From assembly GCA_003150235.1 (NCBI GenBank), contig QAMW01000040.1, positions 1 through 25,369 on the forward strand: a stretch of 25,369 bases of DNA, written 5' to 3'. Each line of letters starts with the position of its first letter. Positions within the stretch are counted from its first letter, which is position 1. The position numbers were made by a program, and so were the translations under genes. The notes beneath the pieces are model-generated. The model did not search any database, had not been told where the DNA came from, and was given only the letters and a program-made list of their open reading frames with translations. This stretch comes from Bacteroidales bacterium. GTDB taxonomy: Bacteria; Bacteroidota; Bacteroidia; Bacteroidales; Muribaculaceae. This document shows positions 7,358 through 13,665 of the stretch, one piece after another.

Positions 7358-7738
7358 TCACTTGATAGCTTTTTTCGTGACGTTTAGGAGTTCCCGTTTT
7401 ATGGATTCCAAGGTCTTCCGGGTGCTGTCTATCGAGGGCATCAGGACCTCCGATATATAGGTTGCCGAGAGCAACCCGGCAACCGAAAGTTCGTTGGCTC
7501 TCTTCACCGATTGATTCAGGTTTCCACCGGCCCAGGACAATTCATCCTGAAACTTCCGGTAAAACAAACCGAGGTCGTTGAGTAACTGGAGCTTTTGCTT
7601 CGCGTTGATGTCGGAATACTCCTTGATAGCGGAGCGAATGTAGTGGCTTACAGACGAATAATCCTTAGATTTTTCTTTGAGAAAGTCGTACTCCTCCTGT
7701 GTGAGCCTTAACTGAAAATACTTGGTTCTTGGGTTCAT
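7358..7738 (-). CDS. mobA: MobA-like relaxosome accessory protein (MobC/NikA-type)
   Basis: This is a 126-residue protein. The N-terminal segment (MNPRTKYFQLRLTQEEYDFLKEKSKD) has the strand-helix look of a ribbon-helix-helix DNA-binding domain. Residues about 73-86 (SWAGGNLNQSVKRA) carry the GxNLNQ signature of bacterial mobilization accessory proteins. Such proteins bind oriT and recruit the relaxase, here the adjacent MobB. The frame is open upstream to 7981, but I chose the ATG at 7738. The extra 81 residues of the longer version are Cys-rich, unlike the family, and would run through the oriT-like hairpin and promoter. A consensus-like promoter at 7846-7877 supports this start. Confidence 0.78.
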   Translation of the reverse strand: MNPRTKYFQLRLTQEEYDFLKEKSKDYSSVSHYIRSAIKEYSDINAKQKLQLLNDLGLFYRKFQDELSWAGGNLNQSVKRANELSVAGLLSATYISEVLMPSIDSTRKTLESIKRELLNVTKKAIK

Positions 7739-7825
7739 ATGACTGAGATAATTGGGTTTGCAAGGCTCCCGGATACTCTTTCGCAAGGCGAAACAGCGAT
7801 GCAATCGCCCCGACACGCAGGGTCG

Positions 7826-7861
7826 GCAAGTCACTTTTGTAATGACAAAAGTACAACTTGC
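7826..7861. other. oriT-like hairpin upstream of mobA
   Basis: A long imperfect inverted repeat: outer arms gcaagt (7826-7831) and acttgc (7856-7861), inner arms acttttgt (7833-7840) and acaaaagt (7845-7852), loop aatg. Location directly upstream of a MobC/NikA-type gene and its relaxase is the usual place for an origin of transfer, and large inverted repeats flank nic in most oriTs. I cannot point to the nic site itself. Confidence 0.55.
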
Positions 7862-7877
7862 TTGACAAAACCTGCAA
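7846..7877 (-). promoter_or_regulatory. Promoter for mobA, overlapping the oriT-like hairpin
   Basis: The minus strand reads TTG (7875-7877), a 21-bp spacer, then TACTTTTG (7846-7853), an exact TAnnTTTG box. The -7 box lies inside the right arm of the inverted repeat, so a protein bound to the hairpin would compete with RNA polymerase. It sits about 108 bp ahead of the mobA ATG. Confidence 0.55.
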
Positions 7878-7941
7878 CGCAGTTCGATGTCCTCCTGAGC
7901 CTTTTTCACACCAAAGTTAGCACCGTCAGGTGCTCCGCAAA

Positions 7942-7955
7942 GAAATGCACAACAC
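7942..7955. repeat. 14-bp repeat shared with the traA upstream region
   Basis: gaaatgcacaacac is identical to 5504-5517 and in the same orientation. Both copies are followed within a few bases by ATTTC and then TCGG, so each is bracketed by GAAAT/ATTTC arms. It lies about 200 bp upstream of mobA. Confidence 0.75.
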
Positions 7956-7981
7956 AAAATTTCTCGGACATTCGGTTTCAA

Positions 7982-8476
7982 TGCCCCCGTTATCGTAATA
8001 TCCCGGTCTTTAGGACTCTTGGAAAATAGGATAGGCTGACCGGACTTCGCTGGATAAAGTAACCGAGCAACCCAAGTTCCTAAGAATGTCAGAAGGTCGG
8101 ATTATATGACCGACTACCCTGATAACCGAAGTATTCGGAACGCCAATGTCTCCGGTACGAGGCAACCTAAATCATCAGGACACACGATAATTTCATCTCG
8201 TTTTCTTGGAACATTCGGTCAATGTATCTCCAATATCTATATACCAATCAACCTCGGAAGATGATTCTTCGTATCTCTATGGTTATAGAAATTTCAGTTA
8301 GTATAACCTAAAATCCTGAGTTCTTGGGAAAGAATTGCCGTTGGCTTGAAGTAGAAGGAACATTGAATATCAAGATAGTCAACTACCCGGAAAATAGCAC
8401 TTTGGATACTTGGGAACATTGAACTTTTGATACTTGGAAATATAGGTTAATATCCTAAAAATAAGGGTGTTAAAAC
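7982..8476. other. Non-coding, repeat-rich ICE spacer with no gene seen
   Basis: No credible coding sequence was found here on either strand. Visible structure includes the palindrome CCGAAGTATTCGG (8126-8138); GTCGG-N9-CCGAC (8096-8114); GGTTAT-N16-ATAACC (8281-8308); three GGAACATT words (near 8208, 8358 and 8414); and the repeated phrase GATACTTGG (near 8405 and 8430). It lies between the mob genes and the promoter of the small ORF at 8553. Regulatory sites, part of oriT, or decayed cargo DNA are all possible. Confidence 0.5.
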
Positions 8477-8507
8477 TTGCATATGTCAAGATTTTTTATT
8501 ATCTTTA
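8477..8507 (+). promoter_or_regulatory. Promoter for the small membrane ORF
   Basis: TTG at 8477-8479, a 20-bp spacer and TATCTTTA at 8500-8507 (one base off TAnnTTTG) form a good Bacteroidetes-type promoter. The predicted start site is about 40 bp ahead of the ATG at 8553. Its presence is the main support for that ORF being real. Confidence 0.55.
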
Positions 8508-8552
8508 CTAACGGAATAGACCCTAAAACCATCAACTTTAATACACCGGATT

Positions 8553-8735
8553 ATGTTTATACCTTATAATATCGTCATACTTTTGATACTCTCGCCCTTT
8601 CTTATATTGATATGGGTTGCCGCCAAAATAGTCAAACTGACATTCAAGCTCGCATTGCGTCTTATCAAGAATGCCGTCAAGTTGACATTTAAGCATCTTG
8701 GAGTCTTTTTTGGTCAGGTCAGACAATTATTTTGA
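8553..8735 (+). CDS. Small hydrophobic/amphipathic membrane protein, 60 aa, unknown function
   Basis: A 60-residue ORF with one clear membrane segment (residues about 6-24, NIVILLILSPFLILIWVAA) followed by a basic amphipathic region in which the phrase VKLTFK occurs twice (residues about 27-32 and 42-47). The same internal repeat is visible in the DNA (gtcaaactgacattcaagct and gtcaagttgacatttaagca, 16 of 20 identical). It is the only plus-strand gene in the ICE arm, has its own promoter-like sequence, and converges on the integrase. I do not recognise a family. Small membrane proteins of this form on mobile elements can be toxins, entry-exclusion factors or regulators; none of these is shown here. 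An antisense ORF (8538-8726) is judged a shadow. Confidence 0.5.
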   Translation: MFIPYNIVILLILSPFLILIWVAAKIVKLTFKLALRLIKNAVKLTFKHLGVFFGQVRQLF

Positions 8736-8746
8736 CCTCTTGGAGT

Positions 8747-8782
8747 AAAAAAAGCCATGCCGGACGAATGCCCGACACGGCT
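8747..8782 (-). terminator. Intrinsic terminator of the integrase gene
   Basis: A 13-base stem (arms 8753-8765 and 8770-8782, loop gaat) is followed on the minus strand by seven T residues (8747-8753). The three mismatches are G-U pairs only in the minus-strand RNA, which shows the direction. It lies about 65 bp past the integrase stop. Confidence 0.8.
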
Positions 8783-8845
8783 CAATAGGGTGTAATTGGG
8801 TCTGTTCCCTACGGTGTGATTTATCTATTTGTTGTGGCTGTTGGG

Positions 8846-10339
8846 TCAAAAGCCTTTGCCTTTCGTTCTTTCGTACACAATCTCCTTATGTGAATCGCAA
8901 TTTTCAAGTCTGAATTGTACTGCACATCCTTCCGGCATATCCTTAGGGAAATATGGGACCAGACGTTTGATAACATCATCGATTGTGTTGAAACCGATAT
9001 CAGTGACCTCTGCAATAACCTTGCCTTTGAAGTAGGCACGTGCATATATCATCATCTTCTTGGAGATTCGGAAGAATATTTCTTTTGACTCCTCAAGATC
9101 TTTTGCTTTTCCTTGTTTGCTCTTTTCATCACTGAAGAAAACGAAGTCTATAACCTTGGCATTTAGTACCCATGCTGGAGTAAAGTCAAGTTTGACATAT
9201 CCTCTCGTAACACGATAGCCATGACTGTGATTCATACCAAAGGCAACGTCCGCAAGACTGGCATCACAGTCATTTTGCGCTATGGTGCCCCAAGTATGAC
9301 GAAACGTATAGACACAATAGAAGTCCTTTTTGTCCATACCCATATCAGCGCATATCTTACGGATACCATTATTTACATTGGCACCAAAGCTGTCAGTGTC
9401 ACAGTATCTTTTATGAAAAGTGAAAAGAAACTCGTCATCTTCCGGGGCGAGATACTTGTCAACGATTGGCTGGATGAATGGCTCAACTCGCATTTCCATG
9501 TATGCCTCATCAGATCGGCTGTGACGAGTCTTAGCCCTTTTATAAGAGATGATGCCATTCTTATAGTCTGTCTTTTTCAAAGCATATAAGTCGGCAGTAT
9601 TCATTCCTCCGAGACATAAAACCAACATAGCAACATCACGTCCTAATTCCGGAAGAGAAGAAAGCATCTTTGTCTGGGGGAGAGGTCTATTGAAGAACTC
9701 TCTACAAGCTTCTGCGCTTATGGCAATTTGAACGGATTTCTCACTGCTTGGTATCTGTACTTTCAGCCAAGGATTGAACTTGATTCTGATGATACCACGT
9801 TCTTCATCGTTAAGCTCAACGAGGGCAGCCTTGAAGATTTGGCGCACACATACAGGGTACATTTCTTTAGCGCGACGATGTTGTTCCAGATCCTTTATCC
9901 ATCTTTTGAGGACGGCAGAGGTTAGATAGGAAAACATAATTTGGTTTGATCCTATGAATCGCTCAAGATGAGCTACTGCAAGCTTGTAATTCTTAGCGGT
10001 ACGCTCATGACCGGTATTGATCATACGACTGATGTGCAATTTTGCATAATCACTGAAGTTAGCATCAGCCTGTTGTTTAGTTAAGAAAGTAATCACCTCT
10101 TGGACACTCCATGCTGAAGTATCCTGCATATTGAGAATCTTATTGTACTCACAGATTAGATTAGTACAATAGCTGAGAACTACGTTATCACGTATTTCTC
10201 TCGTCTTGGAGACTCCTTTACGGTCTACCAATTTGTCGGTTTTTATAAATGCCGACTGTCTGTTGTGGATTACCCTGATGTAAACCGGATAATACCCATC
10301 TGAGCGTTGCTTCTGAACGCAGGGTCTAAGAGTTGTCAT
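8846..10339 (-). CDS. int: Tyrosine recombinase (ICE integrase) with atypical catalytic residues and a C-terminal extension
   Basis: This 497-residue integrase of the phage-integrase superfamily probably inserts and excises the ICE. An N-terminal arm-binding-like region (1-90), a SAM-like core-binding domain (about 95-190) and the catalytic domain (about 200-385) are visible. The nucleophile is Tyr381 (TRGYVK), with Arg347 (in FRHTW) and His371 (NHSHG). Two usual residues are changed: the first Arg is replaced by Asn (GGMNTADL, about residue 247), and the His of the HxxR box is Tyr344 (YTFRH). IntDOT of CTnDOT is also known to lack the first Arg. About 115 residues follow the nucleophile, longer than usual, with a folded-looking tail (residues about 395-497). 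It lies at the chromosomal border beside ppdK, with phased repeats upstream and its own terminator. Confidence 0.88.
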   Translation of the reverse strand: MTTLRPCVQKQRSDGYYPVYIRVIHNRQSAFIKTDKLVDRKGVSKTREIRDNVVLSYCTNLICEYNKILNMQDTSAWSVQEVITFLTKQQADANFSDYAKLHISRMINTGHERTAKNYKLAVAHLERFIGSNQIMFSYLTSAVLKRWIKDLEQHRRAKEMYPVCVRQIFKAALVELNDEERGIIRIKFNPWLKVQIPSSEKSVQIAISAEACREFFNRPLPQTKMLSSLPELGRDVAMLVLCLGGMNTADLYALKKTDYKNGIISYKRAKTRHSRSDEAYMEMRVEPFIQPIVDKYLAPEDDEFLFTFHKRYCDTDSFGANVNNGIRKICADMGMDKKDFYCVYTFRHTWGTIAQNDCDASLADVAFGMNHSHGYRVTRGYVKLDFTPAWVLNAKVIDFVFFSDEKSKQGKAKDLEESKEIFFRISKKMMIYARAYFKGKVIAEVTDIGFNTIDDVIKRLVPYFPKDMPEGCAVQFRLENCDSHKEIVYERTKGKGF

Positions 10340-10412
10340 ACTGCTCTTTTTTAATATTTGATTAATGTTTGATGCCTGTTGGCTTTTTTTATTAATCAGA
10401 TAGTTACAGCAT

Positions 10413-10420
10413 GAAATTTA
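10413..10420 (-). promoter_or_regulatory. Possible integrase -7 box
   Basis: The minus strand reads TAAATTTC, one base from TAnnTTTG, 73 bp ahead of the integrase ATG. The phased repeats at 10421-10485 begin on its very next base and fill the -33 region, so expression is probably set by whatever binds them. No TTG sits at the normal spacing. Confidence 0.4.
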
Positions 10421-10485
10421 CTCTCAACATCGCTCTCAACACGCTCTCAACATAGTGTCCAAAAACTCTCAACATTTTCTCAACA
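10421..10485. repeat. Five phased direct repeats CTCTCAACA beside the integrase
   Basis: Copies of CTCTCAACA start at 10421, 10433, 10444, 10466 and 10477; the last has one mismatch (TTCTCAACA). Start-to-start distances are 12, 11, 22 and 11 bp, close to whole helical turns, so all sites face one side of the DNA. Position between the integrase and the chromosomal border suits integrase arm-type sites or an operator array. The repeats and spacing are direct observations; the role is inferred. Confidence 0.9.
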
Positions 10486-10540
10486 TTTACGTTTATTCTG
10501 CTCAGAAAATGACTCAAAATGAACGGAGGGTTTAAGAGTA

Positions 10541-10584
10541 AATTAGGCCGTAACCTCTGTTTTGCAGAGAATTACGACCTAATT
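10541..10584 (-). terminator. Long stem-loop after ppdK
   Basis: Arms 10541-10559 and 10565-10584 pair over about 19 bases with few mismatches around a short loop. It lies 24 bp past the ppdK stop and probably ends its message. T-richness after the stem is modest (AATTTACTC on the minus strand). It also marks the chromosomal side of the ICE border, which must lie at or left of this point. Confidence 0.65.
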
Positions 10585-10607
10585 GTATCTGGATTAAGTG
10601 CTAATCT

Positions 10608-13322
10608 TTAGTCCTCTATTGCAGCCTGCGCCGCAGCTACACGTGCGATGGGCACTCGGTAAGGAGAGCAGCTTACGTAGTTCATGCCGAGTTTAGCGCA
10701 GAACTTAACGGAAGAAGGCTCACCACCGTGCTCGCCGCAGATACCTACCTTGAGTTCGGGCTTGGTTGCACGACCTTTCTCAACACCCATGCGAACAAGC
10801 TGACCTACACCTTCCTGGTCAAGCACTTCAAACGGGTCGGTCTTGATGATGCCATGTTCCTTGTAGAACTTCAGGAACTTGGGAGCGTCGTCACGAGAAT
10901 ATCCGAATGTCATCTGAGTCAAGTCGTTGGTTCCGAATGAGAAGAAGTCGGCTACAGTGGCAATCTGGTCGGCGGTAAGAGCTGCACGTGGCACCTCGAT
11001 CATAGTACCTACCTTGTAGGGTACTGACTCGCCTCTTTCTTCAAATACTTTTGCAGCAGTGATGTTGATAACATCTGCCTGATTCTGAATCTCCTTGAGA
11101 GTACCTACAAGAGGTATCATAATCTCGGGATGAACGTCAATGCCGCGAGCCTTCATGTTGAGGGCTGCCTCGATGATGGCGCGGGTCTGCATCTCGGTGA
11201 TTTCGGGATAGGTGATGCCAAGACGGCAGCCACGGTGACCGAGCATCGGGTTGAATTCTTCAAGGCTGTCAACCTTAGCCTTCACTTCCTCAAGGGTAAG
11301 ACCCATCTCAGCGGCAAGCTCCTTCTGGGTTGCTGTCTGATGAGGTACGAACTCATGCAACGGGGGATCGAGCAGACGGATTGTCACGCCGAAGCCGTCC
11401 ATTGCCTCGAAGATGCCTTCAAAGTCGGCTCTCTGCATCGGGAGAAGCTTGGCAAGTGCCTTGCGACGACCTTCAACATCGCTTGAAAGAATCATTTCGC
11501 GTACAGCCTTGATACGGTCGCCTTCAAAGAACATGTGTTCCGTGCGGCAGAGACCGATACCCTGTGCGCCGAAGTTGCGTGCCTGTTTTGCATCGCGGGG
11601 AGTGTCGGCGTTAGTGCGGACAAGAGTCTTGGTGTACTTGGCTGCGAGGTTCATTATAGCACCGAAGTCGCCACCGAGTTCGGGTTCGGTAGTGGGCACC
11701 TGACCGTCGTAAACCTCACCGGTAGAGCCGTTGAGTGAAATCCAGTCACCTTCCTTATATACCTTGCCGCCCATTTCGACGGTCTTAGCCTTGTAGTCAA
11801 CCTTTATTTCGCCGGCACCTGATACGCAGCACTTACCCATACCACGAGCCACAACGGCAGCGTGAGAGGTCATACCGCCGCGCATGGTAAGGATACCCTG
11901 AGCTACAGCCATACCGCGAAGGTCCTCGGGAGAGGTCTCTATACGTACAAGAACGACTTTTTTCTTCTTTTCAGCCCATGCCTCGGCATCTTCTGCTGAG
12001 AACACTACCTGACCTGCAGCTGCACCGGGTGATGCGGGCAGACCCTTGGCTACAACTTTGGCGCGCTTGAGTGCTGCCTTGTCAAATACGGGGTGAAGCA
12101 GTTCGTCAAGTTTCTGCGGCTCCATGCGGAGAAGGGTGGTCTTTTCATCAATCTCACCGGCGCGGAGAAGATCCATGGCGATTTTCACCATTGCCGCACC
12201 TGTACGCTTTCCGTTACGGGTCTGGAGCATCCAGAGCTTGCCGTCCTGAATGGTGAACTCCATATCCTGCATATCCTTGTAATAGTCCTCAAGGCGGTTG
12301 GCGATGGCGATAAGCTCAGCGGCACAAGTCGGCATCGACTCTTCGAGTGAAGGATATTTCTCGGCACGTTCCTGCTCTGAAATGCCCTGGAGGGCAGCCC
12401 AGCGGCGTGAGCCTTCGACTGTAATCTGCTGTGGAGTGCGGATACCGGCAACGACATCCTCACCCTGAGCGTTGATAAGGTATTCACCGTTGAATATATT
12501 TTCGCCGGTAGCGGCGTCACGGCTGAATGCCACGCCGGTAGCGGAGTTGTCACCCATGTTACCATAAACCATTGCCTGTACATTGACAGCAGTACCCCAT
12601 TCTTCGGGAATCTGGTTCATGCGGCGATAGATGATTGCGCGCTCGTTCATCCAGCTGTCAAACACGGCGCAGATACCGCCCCAGAGTTGTTCCCATGAAC
12701 TTTCGGGGAAATCTTTGCCTGTGAAATCCTTTACGGCAGCCTTGAATAGCTTGACAAGATTCTTGAGGTCGTCGACATCAAGCTCGGTGTCAAGCTTGAC
12801 ACCCTTCTCTTCCTTAACCTTGTCCATGATTTCTTCAAACGGGTCGATGTCGGCCTTGCTCTTCGGCTTCATGCCGAGCACAACGTCGCCATACATCTGC
12901 ACGAAACGGCGGTAGCTATCCCATGCGAAACGCGGGTTACCGCTCTTTTCAGCGAGCGAAGCAACCGTAGCGTCATTCATACCGAGGTTAAGCACTGTGT
13001 CCATCATACCGGGCATTGAAGCGCGGGCTCCTGAACGTACTGACACAAGAAGCGGATTCTCGGGATTATCAAATTTTTTGCCTGTAAGTGTCTCAACATG
13101 TGCGATAGCGTCTTCTACATCCTTCTTGATGAGCTTTACTACGGCATCGCGACCTTTTAGTGTGTATTCAGTACATACCTCTGTCGTGATAGTGAATCCC
13201 GGGGGTACGGGCATTCCCAACAGGTTCATTTCGGCGAGGTTGGCACCTTTGCCACCGAGAAGATTTCTCATCTCGGCATTACCTTCGGCTTTTCCGTCGC
13301 CGAATGTATAAACTCGTTTCAT
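10608..13322 (-). CDS. ppdK: Pyruvate, phosphate dikinase
   Basis: This 904-residue enzyme interconverts pyruvate + ATP + phosphate with phosphoenolpyruvate + AMP + pyrophosphate, a cytoplasmic step at the PEP/pyruvate node that anaerobes use in glycolysis or gluconeogenesis. Domain order is normal: N-terminal ATP-grasp (GGKGANLAEMNLLGMPVPPGF near residue 23), the phosphohistidine domain with GGMTSHAAVVARG (His487), and the C-terminal TIM barrel with the PEP-site Cys in GICGEHGG (Cys862). Length fits the bacterial family. The start at 13322 (MKRVYTFGDGKAEG) is standard. It is transcribed alone, with a promoter at about 13407-13414 and a hairpin after its stop. No sign of transfer or damage; the ICE integrated just downstream and left it intact. 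Confidence 0.98.
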   Translation of the reverse strand: MKRVYTFGDGKAEGNAEMRNLLGGKGANLAEMNLLGMPVPPGFTITTEVCTEYTLKGRDAVVKLIKKDVEDAIAHVETLTGKKFDNPENPLLVSVRSGARASMPGMMDTVLNLGMNDATVASLAEKSGNPRFAWDSYRRFVQMYGDVVLGMKPKSKADIDPFEEIMDKVKEEKGVKLDTELDVDDLKNLVKLFKAAVKDFTGKDFPESSWEQLWGGICAVFDSWMNERAIIYRRMNQIPEEWGTAVNVQAMVYGNMGDNSATGVAFSRDAATGENIFNGEYLINAQGEDVVAGIRTPQQITVEGSRRWAALQGISEQERAEKYPSLEESMPTCAAELIAIANRLEDYYKDMQDMEFTIQDGKLWMLQTRNGKRTGAAMVKIAMDLLRAGEIDEKTTLLRMEPQKLDELLHPVFDKAALKRAKVVAKGLPASPGAAAGQVVFSAEDAEAWAEKKKKVVLVRIETSPEDLRGMAVAQGILTMRGGMTSHAAVVARGMGKCCVSGAGEIKVDYKAKTVEMGGKVYKEGDWISLNGSTGEVYDGQVPTTEPELGGDFGAIMNLAAKYTKTLVRTNADTPRDAKQARNFGAQGIGLCRTEHMFFEGDRIKAVREMILSSDVEGRRKALAKLLPMQRADFEGIFEAMDGFGVTIRLLDPPLHEFVPHQTATQKELAAEMGLTLEEVKAKVDSLEEFNPMLGHRGCRLGITYPEITEMQTRAIIEAALNMKARGIDVHPEIMIPLVGTLKEIQNQADVINITAAKVFEERGESVPYKVGTMIEVPRAALTADQIATVADFFSFGTNDLTQMTFGYSRDDAPKFLKFYKEHGIIKTDPFEVLDQEGVGQLVRMGVEKGRATKPELKVGICGEHGGEPSSVKFCAKLGMNYVSCSPYRVPIARVAAAQAAIED

Positions 13323-13406
13323 TGGCTTTGAATGGTGTTAAATGTTAAACTTATTTAATTAACTTTTGGTTGTCTTATACTTGAATATTTGAGGAAAGTG
13401 TAGGCA

Positions 13407-13414
13407 CAAAATTA
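13407..13414 (-). promoter_or_regulatory. ppdK promoter -7 box
   Basis: The minus strand reads TAATTTTG, an exact TAnnTTTG match, about 85 bp ahead of the ppdK ATG. The -33 position at 19 bp spacing has TTTC rather than TTTG. It is the best candidate in the gap. Confidence 0.5.
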
Positions 13415-13605
13415 AGATAATATAATGAGAAAAGAAAACTAATGACGCATAAAAATCCATAAACTTGGTGTTTTTTGTGGCATGATGCAATTTATGGCGA
13501 ATCGATGCCGCACAACGGTATTGACTTCTCTATGATTAATATGGCTTGATTTGTTAATGACTATTAATGATGTTGGTGCGGATTTTCAAGAGGCATGAAT
13601 TGCGA
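13415..13605. other. Spacer between the divergent ppdK and rlmD promoters
   Basis: This is the middle of the 343-bp gap between divergent ppdK and rlmD. It is AT-rich, with no gene, repeat or hairpin that I can support, apart from the promoter motifs listed at either end. Confidence 0.5.
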
Positions 13606-13635
13606 TTGCCAATCCAACTTTTTGCAGTAAATTTG
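13606..13635 (+). promoter_or_regulatory. Consensus promoter for the rlmD-queD-queE operon
   Basis: TTG at 13606-13608, a 19-bp spacer and TAAATTTG at 13628-13635 give an exact Bacteroidetes housekeeping promoter. The predicted transcription start lies near 13642, leaving a leader of about 25 bases before the TTG start codon of rlmD. Confidence 0.75.
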
Positions 13636-13665
13636 CACAGATAATAACTAAACCGAATTATAGAA

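Noticed and set aside
7739..7981. Long version of mobA starting at 7981
   Set aside because: The extra 81 residues are Cys-rich, unlike the family, and would translate the oriT-like hairpin and the mobA promoter. The ATG at 7738 fits better.
7739..8029. Plus-strand 96-aa ORF over the oriT-like region
   Set aside because: No promoter, no recognisable domain, and it lies across inverted repeats; most likely non-coding.
8041..8476. CRISPR array or tRNA genes in the gene-free ICE spacer
   Set aside because: Repeats are short, irregular and unevenly spaced, and no cloverleaf or direct repeat-spacer pattern is present.
8538..8726. Minus-strand 62-aa ORF opposite the small membrane protein
   Set aside because: The plus-strand ORF has a promoter and a membrane helix with an internal repeat. 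The minus-strand one has neither and is judged a shadow.
12071..12583. ORFs on both strands within ppdK (for example 12185-12583 and 12093-12350)
   Set aside because: They are alternative-frame shadows of an intact 904-residue ppdK.
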